Assembly: GCA_030812955.1 (NCBI GenBank)
Contig: JAUSTR010000013.1
Location: forward strand, 1 to 57,613
Reading direction: 5' to 3'
From: Bacillus alveayuensis
Lineage (GTDB): Bacteria; Bacillota; Bacilli; Bacillales; Aeribacillaceae
Length of the DNA stretch: 57,613 nt
The position numbers and the translations under genes were made by a program. The first letter of the stretch is position 1; each line of letters starts with the position of its first letter. The notes beneath the pieces are model-generated. The model saw only the letters and a list, made by a program, of their open reading frames with translations. It was not told where the DNA came from and ran no database searches. Of the stretch, positions 44,325 through 53,831 are shown in pieces.

Positions 44325-47300
44325 ATGTTTAACATTGGCGAAATCGTTTATGGGACACATTTCCCAGAAAGTGTTGAAATTAAGCGTTGTGAATTATTCG
44401 GTGAGTTCTATATTATCGAAGCCATCGGGCGAGAAACAAATCAATTTTATGAGCTTATGCTGGAGAAAGAGAAATTAACAGATTTAAAAAGTTTAAAGGA
44501 AAATAAAAGCGAAACCAGTGTTCAAGCGATTGATATTCAGCGGTATTTACAATATTTAATGCTACACAATGAGGCTAAGTACTCGCGAACAAGAGCATTA
44601 GGGAACAAAAAATTATTACCATTACCGCACCAAATTGAAGCAGTTTACGGCAGAATGCTTCAAGTCCCACAAATTCGTTTTTTACTTGCTGATGATCCAG
44701 GTGCTGGTAAAACGATTATGTCTGGGATGCTAATCAAAGAATTAAAAGCTAGATATAGTGTGGAACGTATTCTAATTTTAGTTCCTCCTTTAGTAGTGAG
44801 ACAATGGCAAGAAGAATTGTTAGAAAAGTTTAACGAACATTTTCATATTATTAATCGAAATGTGTTAAAGGAATACGGCGGAAAAAATCCGTTTGTCGCC
44901 AACGATTTATGCTTAGCTTCTATGTATTGGGCTGCGTGGGAAGATATTAAACTATTAATTCAAGAAGCGGAGTTTGATTTAATTATCGTTGACGAAGCGC
45001 ATAAAATGGCAGCGTATACACACGGAACGATAAAAAAACGCACTTCAAGAACAAAACTTTATCAATTAGGTGAGTCGATATTACGTAAGGCACCGCATTG
45101 TTTGTTGCTGACTGCTACTCCACATAAAGGTGATATGGAGAATTTCCGCCATTTAATGAAATTAATCGATGAAGATATTTTCTCGAATATAAGCGGGAAT
45201 GAAAGTTTACGTGAAAAAACGAACCCATTCATCATTCGCCGTTTGAAAGAAAGTATGAAATACTTTGACGGAACACCGCTATTTCCAAAACGAACGACGA
45301 AAACAATTAAATATACTTTGACAGACGAAGAGCTAGCCTTATATGATGCGGTAACGCAATATGTAAGAGAGCATTTTAACCGAGCGATAAGCAATGGAAG
45401 TAATAGTACTGCATTTGCGATGATGCTCCTGCAACGTCGTCTAAGTTCGTTTTTGGAAGCGATTCATTTATCCCTTAAACGAAGATATAAACGTTTAGTC
45501 CAGTTATACAGGCAAACAGAGCAAGAAAGGAAAAAGTATATTAAAAAATTAGGACATATTGAGTTGGAGAATTATTTAGAATAGGCGAGCGAGCAACAAG
45601 AACTGATTGAGAAACAGCTGGAACAATCTGTAGATTCCGTTGATACGATCGAATTAAAAAAGGAAATTATAGTTTTAAAGAAGTTAATCGAAATAAGCGG
45701 AAAATCTTAAGTTATACGCGGTAGAGAAAAAGTATCAAGAATTAGAGAAAACGTTGTTTGGAACAAATGGACTGCTTCAGCAAAATGAGAAGATTCTCAT
45801 TTTTACGGAGTCTACAGACACATTGAATTATTTAGAAAGAAAGCTTCTTGAGCATGTACCAAAAATCGCGAAAATTGTTGGTAGTTTTTCAATGGATGAG
45901 CGCAGAAGACAAGTTGAACTTTTCCGAAACGAGTGTCAAATTATGCTCGCAACTGATGCTGGTGGAGAATCGATCAATCTCCAGTTTTGTAATCAAATGA
46001 TTAACTATGATATCCCTTGGAATCCAAATAAATTAGAACAGCGAATGGGGCGCATTCATCGTATCGGGCAAAAGAACGAAGTGTTCGTATTTAACTTAGT
46101 AGCGCAAAATACTCGTGAAGGTAGTGTCATGATTCGTCTGCTTGAAAAAATGGAGCATATGAAAGAAGACTTAGGATCTGATTTAGTTTATGATTTTATT
46201 GGTGAAGTTTTAGAAGATAAGTTTGATAGTTTAGCCGACTTAATGCAGGAAGCAATTTTAAACCGGGAACGTCTGGATGATGTTATTGCCAATATGGAAA
46301 AAACATTGTCGGAAGAGCATCAAAAGTTATTGAAGCTCATGCAAGAAGAAAGAATGGTTGAAGATCCGCTCAATTTATCAATTTTAAAACGTGAACAAAA
46401 TGATTTGACAGTAAAACGCATTCCAATTCGGGCATATACAGATTTAGCAACGTACATTTTAGAAAAGAAAAAAGTCCGGGTCTATGATACAAACGATGGC
46501 AAAGTAAAACGTATTGAACGTTTACCAAAATTTATTCGAGACAGCCTGCCTGAATTAGCTCGTTATCAAGGAGAAAGTTACCGTTTTACGGGTATACGTG
46601 AATATGAATCTGAAGAAGTGGCGTTATTAAATAGTGACCATCCAATTTTTAAATTAAGCATGGACTTAATGAAAAAAGAAAATGAAAAGCGTTCTTGGGG
46701 AAGATATTTAGTCACTTATGATGTTCCTGAACCATTGATGGTTGAGGTATACAATATTAGTATCGTAGATGGAACGGGAAAAGAGCTTGAGAACCATTTT
46801 ATTCATCTAGCTAAACGCGAAAATGGCGAAATCATTGCATTAGATCCATACTGGCTATTTGCTGGTCATTTTTACGAAAATGTTATTGAATTAAGTGATC
46901 ATGCATCAAACGAATGCATGGGAAATGTTCTAAAGCACTCATCTTTAATTAGAGATCAAGTTCAAGCCAACCGTCAAAAACAATTAGATAAGCTTCTGGC
47001 ATTCCTAGAGAAATCTTTTAATGAACAATATCGCAACACACTAGAGAAGCTAGAAAAATATCAACAAGAAAACATAGACAATCGAAATAGTGCTCTTATT
47101 AATCAAATGAACGCTCATTTAATTGACTTAGATATGAAGAAAGAAGAACGTTTGAACATTATTCGTTGCCAAAAGAATATTAGTATGAAACCACCAAAGA
47201 AAATTCTTTCTTTACAACTTGCCCCTACAGGCCGCAGTAAACGAGTCATGACGATTGACTATAAAGATGTAGTAGAAAAATACGAAAAAGCAAACGGACG

Positions 47301-47526
47301 GATAAACATAAAAATGTTTGATTGCCTAGCATTAGTCGACTTTTACAGCGAACGCTTTAACGGCGAAGAACGCTATATCATCCTAACGAACGATCCAAAC
47401 TATATGCCATCCGAAGAACACCTTGAAGATTTAGAAGATATTTTGAAGAAAGTGTACATTTATGTCGTTCAAGATTGCGAGATTATTGAAGAGAGAGCGA
47501 TGAAAAAGGAAATATTTGTTTTTTAA
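44325..47526 (+). pseudogene. brxHII: BREX-3 helicase BrxHII, interrupted by a stop and a frameshift
   Basis: A SNF2/SF2 helicase that would be about 1065 residues. The N-terminal part (44325-45584) has DDPGAGKTIMSG, IIVDEAHKM and LLTATPHKGD. The C-terminal part (read from about 45697) has FTESTDTLNYLE, MLATDAGGESINLQF and QRMGRIHRIGQ, plus a long BREX-specific tail. Between them are an in-frame TAG (45582-45584, probably from GAG in LEEASEQQ) and a one-base shift at 45694-45710; removing one base there gives LIEI-AENLKLYAVEKK without a break. Either the gene is inactive, or the two simple lesions are sequencing errors. A TTG at 45754 could restart the C-terminal half. ATG at 44325 behind GGAGG. 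Confidence 0.85.
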
Positions 47527-47548
47527 AAAGTGAAAGAAGTGATTACTA

Positions 47549-47587
47549 AAACTCATTCCGAACCTATGGGGGAGGGATGAGTTTTTT
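47549..47587 (+). terminator. Terminator after brxHII
   Basis: ACTCATTCC pairs imperfectly with GGGATGAGT across a long loop and is followed by TTTTTT. Confidence 0.6.
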
Positions 47588-47674
47588 CAATTGAGAATTT
47601 CAAATAAAATAGATTAGAATAGTATTTTTTTGCTATAATTTATGTAAATTTTGTAAGAATAGTTTACTTTCAAC

Positions 47675-48031
47675 TTGAAGGTGGAAAGATGCGTTCCCAT
47701 TTATAACGGTATTCAATTTCATGTTCCAGGAGGATACATCAACTTGGAATTTGAAGATCGTTTTACGATAGAAAATGGATTTATCGAAGAACAACTACTA
47801 CATCTATGCTTCAAATACGACGACGATAAACCAAGAGGATATTGGTTACATTTCGAAGGAATTAATCTCTTTTTTGAAGGAAAGGGAATTGTAGATATAT
47901 TAGATAATATCAAAGAAGAGACAGAAAAACGGATACGTCAAGAAAAGTTGGAAGCACAGTTTCGAGAAGAAGCGGATCGGTTTATCGACAAGGAAACATG
48001 GGCTTCTATCGATAATATGATGGAAAAATAA
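47675..48031 (+). CDS. Hypothetical protein, 118 residues or fewer
   Basis: Acidic protein with a beta-rich N-terminus (IPIYNG-like start, FHVPGGYINLEFEDRF) and a charged helical C-terminus (ETEKRIRQEKLEAQFREEADRF). The start is uncertain: TTG at 47675 or GTG at 47681, both with weak sites. The well-placed ATG at 47689 is out of frame and stops at once, which might indicate a frameshift. Lies between the BREX genes and an HsdR remnant. No family recognised. Confidence 0.5.
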   Translation: MKVERCVPIYNGIQFHVPGGYINLEFEDRFTIENGFIEEQLLHLCFKYDDDKPRGYWLHFEGINLFFEGKGIVDILDNIKEETEKRIRQEKLEAQFREEADRFIDKETWASIDNMMEK

Positions 48032-48147
48032 AGATAAAAAGAGCCTTTCTTTAAGGAAATTCTTTTTCTTGCGGATGATGGGGATGATACTCTTTTAGTT
48101 TTTGAAGGATTCCATCCAATCTGTCATTTTCCTTCTCTAACTAATTG

Positions 48148-48670
48148 TTCTTGGGTTCGGTGTCGCCACCCGAAAATTACTGAAGTTAACGCAAGACGAT
48201 TTGGTTGAGGGTGTATTAAATGCAGTGGACCTTGACAGTAACCGTCTCGAGCAAAATGAGAAGAAGCATATTCAATTAGAAGGTGATGTTGTATTAGATC
48301 CATCTTCGGCTAACGTTGGTAGGTGCTATTACAGACCCGAAAATGGAATACCTAAGTGAAATTGTACGTGATTTTAACGAAAAGTTCGGTAAAAACATAA
48401 CGGAAAACGATTCAGTAAGTAAATTTATGCTTGAAGAGCTACCTCGACAAGTAGTAGCACACGAAGAATACCAAAACACGAAAAAAATACTCGGATCGCC
48501 AAAATGCTAAAATTACATTCCGACGTATCTTGGAAAAAGTCTTTCAAGATTATATGTTTGATCAATTCGAAATGTACCAGTAGTTTATGGAAGATGAAGA
48601 GTTTGCTGAATGGTACACGAATAAGATGCTTGAGGCGGATTATCGTTTTGGAGACCAAATGAGTAATTAG
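48148..48670 (+). pseudogene. hsdR: Type I restriction enzyme HsdR, C-terminal remnant
   Basis: Pieces in shifting frames reconstruct the HsdR C-terminal domain: KLTQDDLVEGVLNAVDLDS, QLEGDVVLDPSSANVG, frame change near 48315, MEYLSEIVRDFNEKFGKN, LEELPRQVVAHEEYQN, frame change near 48485, RQNAKITFRRILEKVF, an in-frame TAG near 48581, then DEEFAEWYTNKMLEADYRF. The LSEI..FNEKFG signature is characteristic of type I R subunits. Motor and nuclease domains, HsdM and HsdS are missing. The stretch 48032-48147 is also non-coding. Confidence 0.75.
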
Positions 48671-48717
48671 TAATGAAGTAGCGTCTTAAAAAGGTACAAT
48701 AACGAGATGAAAGAGAC

Positions 48718-48753
48718 AGAAGCCTTTCTTTTTTGGAAGGGCTTCTGCTTTTT
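48718..48753 (+). terminator. Terminator upstream of the helicase block
   Basis: CAGAAGCCTTTC pairs with GGAAGGGCTTCTG and is followed by CTTTTT. It isolates the helicase genes from upstream transcription. Confidence 0.85.
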
Positions 48754-48919
48754 ATAAAACTTTTGCTAATTGGCGTAAGTCATTAAAAGCACGATCACTG
48801 TACTTGTAAAGTCAATAAATGTAATTTTACCAGAACTAACCTTCTAGAACTAATTTACCATTTTTGTATAAAATAGAGTTATAATTATTTTTGTACGGAG
48901 TTATAGGAGTGTGTGATAA

Positions 48920-51328
48920 ATGAACAAGGCTAAATATTCAGTGCTCATATTTTCTCCTGATATTCAACAAACAACAACAGATGAACTTTATCAATATATT
49001 AAAAATGGACAAAAGGTTTATTTTCTTACATTTGATGATCCGGAAGAATTGCTTGAGGATCCGGTTCTAAGAGAAGCAAATAAGAAAGAATTATTGAATG
49101 TCTCGGTTGTCCGTTATTCATCGGAATGGGAAAATACATTTATGATAATGGAAGATGGTCAAATAAATGATTCTCCATTATTCGATTATCTTGAGCAAAA
49201 TAGTACTTTTAACAAAGAGCAATACCAACTTGAACATACATATGACGTAGGACATTGTATTGTTAAAGCAGGAGCGGGTACGGGAAAAACCACGACGATG
49301 ATAAATCGAATTATGTTTCTAAAGCATATGGAACCTAGTCTCGATTTGCGTACGGTTGTTATGATAACGTTTACAAACGAAGCGGCAACCCATATGCGCT
49401 CAAAGCTATTGCAACAGCTCAAAAATTATTACGATCTTACAAAAGATAAAAAATATTTAGCGTGGATGGAAGAAGCAGGCGATATGTTTATCGGAACCAT
49501 CCACTCGTTTGCGAAAGGATTCCTAGTAACGGAAGGACAAGCATTAGGATTTTCACGATCCATGCAGGTGAGAAGTTACAAGCATGAACGGAGGAAGCTC
49601 ATCGAAAAATATATTGATCAATTTTCTGTTGAGTGTCCGGAGATATACGAACGTTTTCGGAAAATCCCTCACTATCAAATCATCCGTTCATTTACGGATA
49701 TGATTGAACAGATACATAATAAATCGATCCCGGTTGAAAGTATTCAACGGCTCGACTTTGGAATAGATATACATGGATTTCATGAATTTGCAAATTATGT
49801 GATTAAGCGTGCCATTCAAGAACTTGATGAACAGAAAAAGGTGGAAGAAACATTAGAAATAAGCGATTTAATAAGCCGTCTAGTATTGCTGAAGGATCTT
49901 CCTTCTGACCAATTAAGACTTTCGATCCGTTATTTATTTGTCGACGAATTTCAAGATACCGATGAGTCTCAAGTAGCGTTTGTCAGTTGGTTGGTAGAAA
50001 AGTATCGTTGTCAGTTGTTTGCGGTCGGGGATATTAAGCAAAGTATTTATCGTTTCCGCGGAGCAGATTATACGGCATTTCGTCAATTGCAACAGCAACT
50101 AAAAACAGCGAATCAAGAATATAAAGAATATTCACTACGAAAGAACTATCGCTCCACACCAACATTATTAAAACAATTTAACGTCTTATTTCAAAAATGG
50201 ACAAAAGTCGTTGAAAAGTTTCAGTTTGACGGTACGGACAAGCTTATTCCTGTACAAGAGGAAAGCTGCCAAGAAGGATTAGTTACCTTACATATGGATG
50301 ATACAGCGTTAAAATATTTGCTTCGTCGTTTGTATAATGAGAATGTTGCCGTATTAGTTCGTTCTAACCGTGAAGTGTTTGAGATGGTGGAGAAAATTGA
50401 GAATCTAGGATTCTTTTGTGAAGCAACCTTGTCAGGTGCTTTTTACCGTTCATTGCCAGTGAGGGAATTTTATTTGTTGCTCCGAAGACTGACTCACCCA
50501 AAGGTTCCGAAAGATCGTTATTTATTTCACCAAAGTTCCTACGGGGAGAATGAGCTCACTATTGCTAAAGTTTTATCTGCTTATACACCAGAAAAGCCTT
50601 TCGTTCTGGATTTATTAGTGACATTCGATCGCTTAGACGATCCGGAATATGAGTGGAATACGGCATCAACGATTGCTGTGCTTCAAAAAATTATTGACAT
50701 AGTACAACCACATGAAGTATTTCGACTTCGCTATTATGGTCAGTTGAGAACCCGGTTTCCTGACGGAGATATTGAAATGCAAAAAAAGGAAGCCATTGCA
50801 AAAATGAAAGAATACAAAATGAATTTAGATCGTCTCATTTATTTATTAAAAAAAGAATTTGGCGATTTCCAAGCTTCCTTATATGATCTTGAAAAATTTT
50901 TATCTATTAAAATGGCCACAGATACAACGGAAAACGAACTAAAACTAGAAAGCAATGTCAGTCATCGAATTAAAGTAATGACCGTTCACAAAGCAAAGGG
51001 ATTGGAGTTTGACTATATATTAATGCCATTGACACAAAGCGCCTTTATTAAGCAGGGGAAAACGGATTTAATCTTAGTTCCAAATAGTTCGCAATGGAAA
51101 ATGGGATATAGAGTTCATTGGAATGATTTTGAGTTCGAAAATAATTACTATCATGAATATGTTGGTTCAGAAAAGATGGAGACAATTGCTGAAGAAGCTC
51201 GGTTATTATACGTAGCCTTAACGCGTGCAAGAAAAGCAGTTTATACGAACAGTTTCTCACAAATGAATCCACACCAGGCTCAGTGTTGGAGCGACTTGCT
51301 AGAAAGTGGGGAGATGTTGGTTGTTTAA
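48920..51328 (+). CDS. SF1A (UvrD/AddA-like) helicase without nuclease domain
   Basis: An 802-residue 3'-5' type helicase. Motifs in order: GAGTGKTTT (Walker A, about residue 118), TFTNEAATHMR (Ia), FVDEFQDTDE (Walker B, about 340), VGDIKQSIYRFRGAD (III), LRKNYRST (IV), MTVHKAKGLEFDY (V, about 690) and LLYVALTRARKA (VI, about 762). The spacing resembles AddA, but AddA runs to about 1230 residues with a C-terminal nuclease; here the protein ends about 30 residues after motif VI. Residues 1-100 are an extra domain (YSVLIFSPDI...GQKVYFLT) faintly like a phospholipase-D-type half without HKD. ATG with an imperfect site. Overlaps the next gene by eight bases. Confidence 0.85.
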   Translation: MNKAKYSVLIFSPDIQQTTTDELYQYIKNGQKVYFLTFDDPEELLEDPVLREANKKELLNVSVVRYSSEWENTFMIMEDGQINDSPLFDYLEQNSTFNKEQYQLEHTYDVGHCIVKAGAGTGKTTTMINRIMFLKHMEPSLDLRTVVMITFTNEAATHMRSKLLQQLKNYYDLTKDKKYLAWMEEAGDMFIGTIHSFAKGFLVTEGQALGFSRSMQVRSYKHERRKLIEKYIDQFSVECPEIYERFRKIPHYQIIRSFTDMIEQIHNKSIPVESIQRLDFGIDIHGFHEFANYVIKRAIQELDEQKKVEETLEISDLISRLVLLKDLPSDQLRLSIRYLFVDEFQDTDESQVAFVSWLVEKYRCQLFAVGDIKQSIYRFRGADYTAFRQLQQQLKTANQEYKEYSLRKNYRSTPTLLKQFNVLFQKWTKVVEKFQFDGTDKLIPVQEESCQEGLVTLHMDDTALKYLLRRLYNENVAVLVRSNREVFEMVEKIENLGFFCEATLSGAFYRSLPVREFYLLLRRLTHPKVPKDRYLFHQSSYGENELTIAKVLSAYTPEKPFVLDLLVTFDRLDDPEYEWNTASTIAVLQKIIDIVQPHEVFRLRYYGQLRTRFPDGDIEMQKKEAIAKMKEYKMNLDRLIYLLKKEFGDFQASLYDLEKFLSIKMATDTTENELKLESNVSHRIKVMTVHKAKGLEFDYILMPLTQSAFIKQGKTDLILVPNSSQWKMGYRVHWNDFEFENNYYHEYVGSEKMETIAEEARLLYVALTRARKAVYTNSFSQMNPHQAQCWSDLLESGEMLVV

Positions 51329-53831
51329 AGTGAAGTATTACCAGCATACAAAAAAGTTTTACGAAAGTTTTAAGATTAATCAAGGGGAAATACATCTTAC
51401 CCAAAGTGCGGCTTTTGCTGATTATTTACGGAATTTGAATGGATCTTCTAACCAAGTTTTCGGTTATAAATCTTTTGTAGAGAGACTGTTTTCTGATTGG
51501 TATCATCCTCATACTGAGGTATATTTGCTCTCTACGATTCGTGAATATATTTACAAAAATGTGCCGCAGGGAAAAATGGCTTACTTTGAGAAAAGAATAC
51601 GCGATTTTTATTTATCTATCCGCTTTTTAATAGAGATGGTGCTATTAAGATTATTTCAAATTCCGGATATACAGTTAAATGAGGAACAAAAATTTCTCAT
51701 TACGATGCTGGAAAAATTGAGAAACGATCCTGTCATAGTAAGCTATTTGCAAGAGCGAGCAAATCTTACAAAAGGAAAAATAGCTGAAAAATGTAACATA
51801 GACACTGAAATTCATACCGTTTGTATCCATCATTTTGATTACATTGATGCTTTAAGGATGATGATGTTTTATTTGTTTGAACAAATTGGATTAAATGTTG
51901 TCTTTTATATTCCATTCAATCCGAATGCGCCAGATGTTTATAAAACATGGCGTGAAATTTATAAATGGATTAGTGGATGTGATGATAGCCATTGGGAATG
52001 TGTTGAAAGCTCTCAGCCTAATCGGGGGACGAATTTTGCCCAATACTTGGATAAATGTTTTCAAAATCAAGAAGACCAATTAGATAACATTCGTTTTTTG
52101 TCTTTTGACCATCCAACTAAGTTTAAAGAGTATCTCGAAAAAAATCCAATTGTGAAGGATAAAAACGAAGTATTTGCCATTTATGAAGAAGATTTAAACA
52201 TTTATACGGATCGTACGAAAAGTAATCACTTTTATGCAAGTCGTTATGGGAAGTTTTTTCTTTCTCTACAAAATTGCAAAAAAACGGAGGCAGGTATTTT
52301 CTTAACGTATGATGATTATGTAAACATGATGATATCCGGATGGGTACAGTATGGGAACATCAATGGCACACAAGCATTGACATTGTTAGTTGATTTACGT
52401 GATTATATGGACGGGGTTGAAAATTTCCAAGATATAATGGAGCGTCTACAGTCATTAGTGTATCTTCAAGAGGTAAGCCAGGTATTTGATGAAGTGGCAA
52501 AAGAACAGGTAGGGCGCCATCGGTTAAAGCGTTATTTGAGTAATCCGTTTCGGAGTTTTCCATATGTGCATCAGTCTAGGTATCAAATCACGGTGAAGCA
52601 GTTAATCGAATGTACAAAAGATTTAGCTCGAAAAGTGAATCGGCTTTTATTAGCGCAAAGGGAAAAGAAAAATGTCCGGGAATATTTAAAAGAGCTAAAT
52701 AAATTTTACGTAACTGTTAGAGATCAGTGGGAGCCAAATGCTCGAGAAAAAATGGAAAAGCTATTTTCGATTCATATTCCTGATCATTGGGAGTTTGCAA
52801 AAGAAGAGTTATACCAGTTGCTTACTTTTTATTTAGGTTCCAGCGAAGAACAAGAAAATAAGATTTTGAACTTTGATCAGTTAGTAGGTAAGACTTTGAG
52901 TGCAGAAAACATTCATGTAACGAGGCTATCGTTTAAAACATTCCCTTGGAAATCTCCCGGGTTACCAAGTCTCTTAACCCATACTTGGTTAAAAGAATGT
53001 ATTCGTTACTCGTTTATTGCTTCTAACCAAAATATTAGGATTACTGCTCTTTTAGTCGACTATTATTCACGAAATGTAGCAAGAAATACAGCTCTATATT
53101 CGATATATCATCTTCTTGCTTATGGCAATGGACAAATTACTTTTAGTTATATCAGAGATTTGCGAGAAAACGATGGTCCAAGTATTTATTTCACGATATT
53201 AGAAGAATTATATAAGCAAGAGGAAGTGACTTTGGAAGAGCAAATAGAAGAGTTTAGTTGGGAAGAACCTGTCATCACACAAGAGGAAATACCGGTAGAA
53301 CCACTGCGAAATATCCCTGATTTGTTGTGGTTGGACAGTGATTTTTGCCAGCGAAAATTCTTTTTAAATTCATTTGCCGAACACCATCCTGTATATGAAA
53401 GTGACTTCCATCAACAGCAAGTATTTTCGATTATTGGAAAACTTCTTGCTGAACAAGGCGATGGAGAAAAGTTATTTAGAGAAACGATATTTCCTTTATT
53501 TCCGCAATGGACAAACGCGCATAAGCAAAATTTGTTAGATACATCGTATAGTTCAGGTTTAAGGACCTATAAATCGTATCAAAATATTTATTATCCAAAA
53601 GCGATGAAGCGACTTCAACGTTTAGGAAGTAAATATATTGTAACGAAAAATTGGAAAGCAAAACACCAATATGATCACGACACATTTAAAGTAGATGAGC
53701 ATATAAATGGATTTCTGACAAGTGTTAGAATAAAGGAAATAGCAGCTAGAAGCGGACAGCACTGTCGTATGTGTCCATTCCTCCATGTTTGTAAGGATGG
53801 TGAGTATGTCGTCGATGCAAATGACAGCTAA
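51321..53831 (+). CDS. AddB-like iron-sulphur protein lacking the nuclease core
   Basis: An 836-residue protein. Four cysteines, C676 (SDFCQRKFFL) and C815-x2-C818-x5-C824 (HCRMCPFLHVC), reproduce the staple of AddB/AdnA-type iron-sulphur nucleases. In B. subtilis AddB the first and second cysteine are about 320 residues apart and enclose the D..E-x-K nuclease site; here the interval is 139 residues and I see no such site. No Walker A is visible near the N-terminus. It is probably a structural/DNA-end partner of the preceding helicase, like AddB for AddA. The TTG start at 51321 fits GGGGAGA; it overlaps both neighbours, so translation is coupled. Confidence 0.7.
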   Translation: MFKVKYYQHTKKFYESFKINQGEIHLTQSAAFADYLRNLNGSSNQVFGYKSFVERLFSDWYHPHTEVYLLSTIREYIYKNVPQGKMAYFEKRIRDFYLSIRFLIEMVLLRLFQIPDIQLNEEQKFLITMLEKLRNDPVIVSYLQERANLTKGKIAEKCNIDTEIHTVCIHHFDYIDALRMMMFYLFEQIGLNVVFYIPFNPNAPDVYKTWREIYKWISGCDDSHWECVESSQPNRGTNFAQYLDKCFQNQEDQLDNIRFLSFDHPTKFKEYLEKNPIVKDKNEVFAIYEEDLNIYTDRTKSNHFYASRYGKFFLSLQNCKKTEAGIFLTYDDYVNMMISGWVQYGNINGTQALTLLVDLRDYMDGVENFQDIMERLQSLVYLQEVSQVFDEVAKEQVGRHRLKRYLSNPFRSFPYVHQSRYQITVKQLIECTKDLARKVNRLLLAQREKKNVREYLKELNKFYVTVRDQWEPNAREKMEKLFSIHIPDHWEFAKEELYQLLTFYLGSSEEQENKILNFDQLVGKTLSAENIHVTRLSFKTFPWKSPGLPSLLTHTWLKECIRYSFIASNQNIRITALLVDYYSRNVARNTALYSIYHLLAYGNGQITFSYIRDLRENDGPSIYFTILEELYKQEEVTLEEQIEEFSWEEPVITQEEIPVEPLRNIPDLLWLDSDFCQRKFFLNSFAEHHPVYESDFHQQQVFSIIGKLLAEQGDGEKLFRETIFPLFPQWTNAHKQNLLDTSYSSGLRTYKSYQNIYYPKAMKRLQRLGSKYIVTKNWKAKHQYDHDTFKVDEHINGFLTSVRIKEIAARSGQHCRMCPFLHVCKDGEYVVDANDS

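Noticed and set aside
34529-47526. DISARM or Pgl type 2 system
   Set aside because: Helicase, methyltransferase and PglZ-like genes suggested alternatives, but the order BrxF-BrxC-PglX-PglZ-BrxA-helicase and the PglX motif layout fit BREX type 3. No DrmA, DrmB, PglW kinase or Lon-like BrxL gene is present.
48920-53831. The chromosomal addAB locus
   Set aside because: Both proteins are much shorter than AddA and AddB, lack visible nuclease sites, sit in an accessory island and are coupled to a further helicase and a PC4-like gene.
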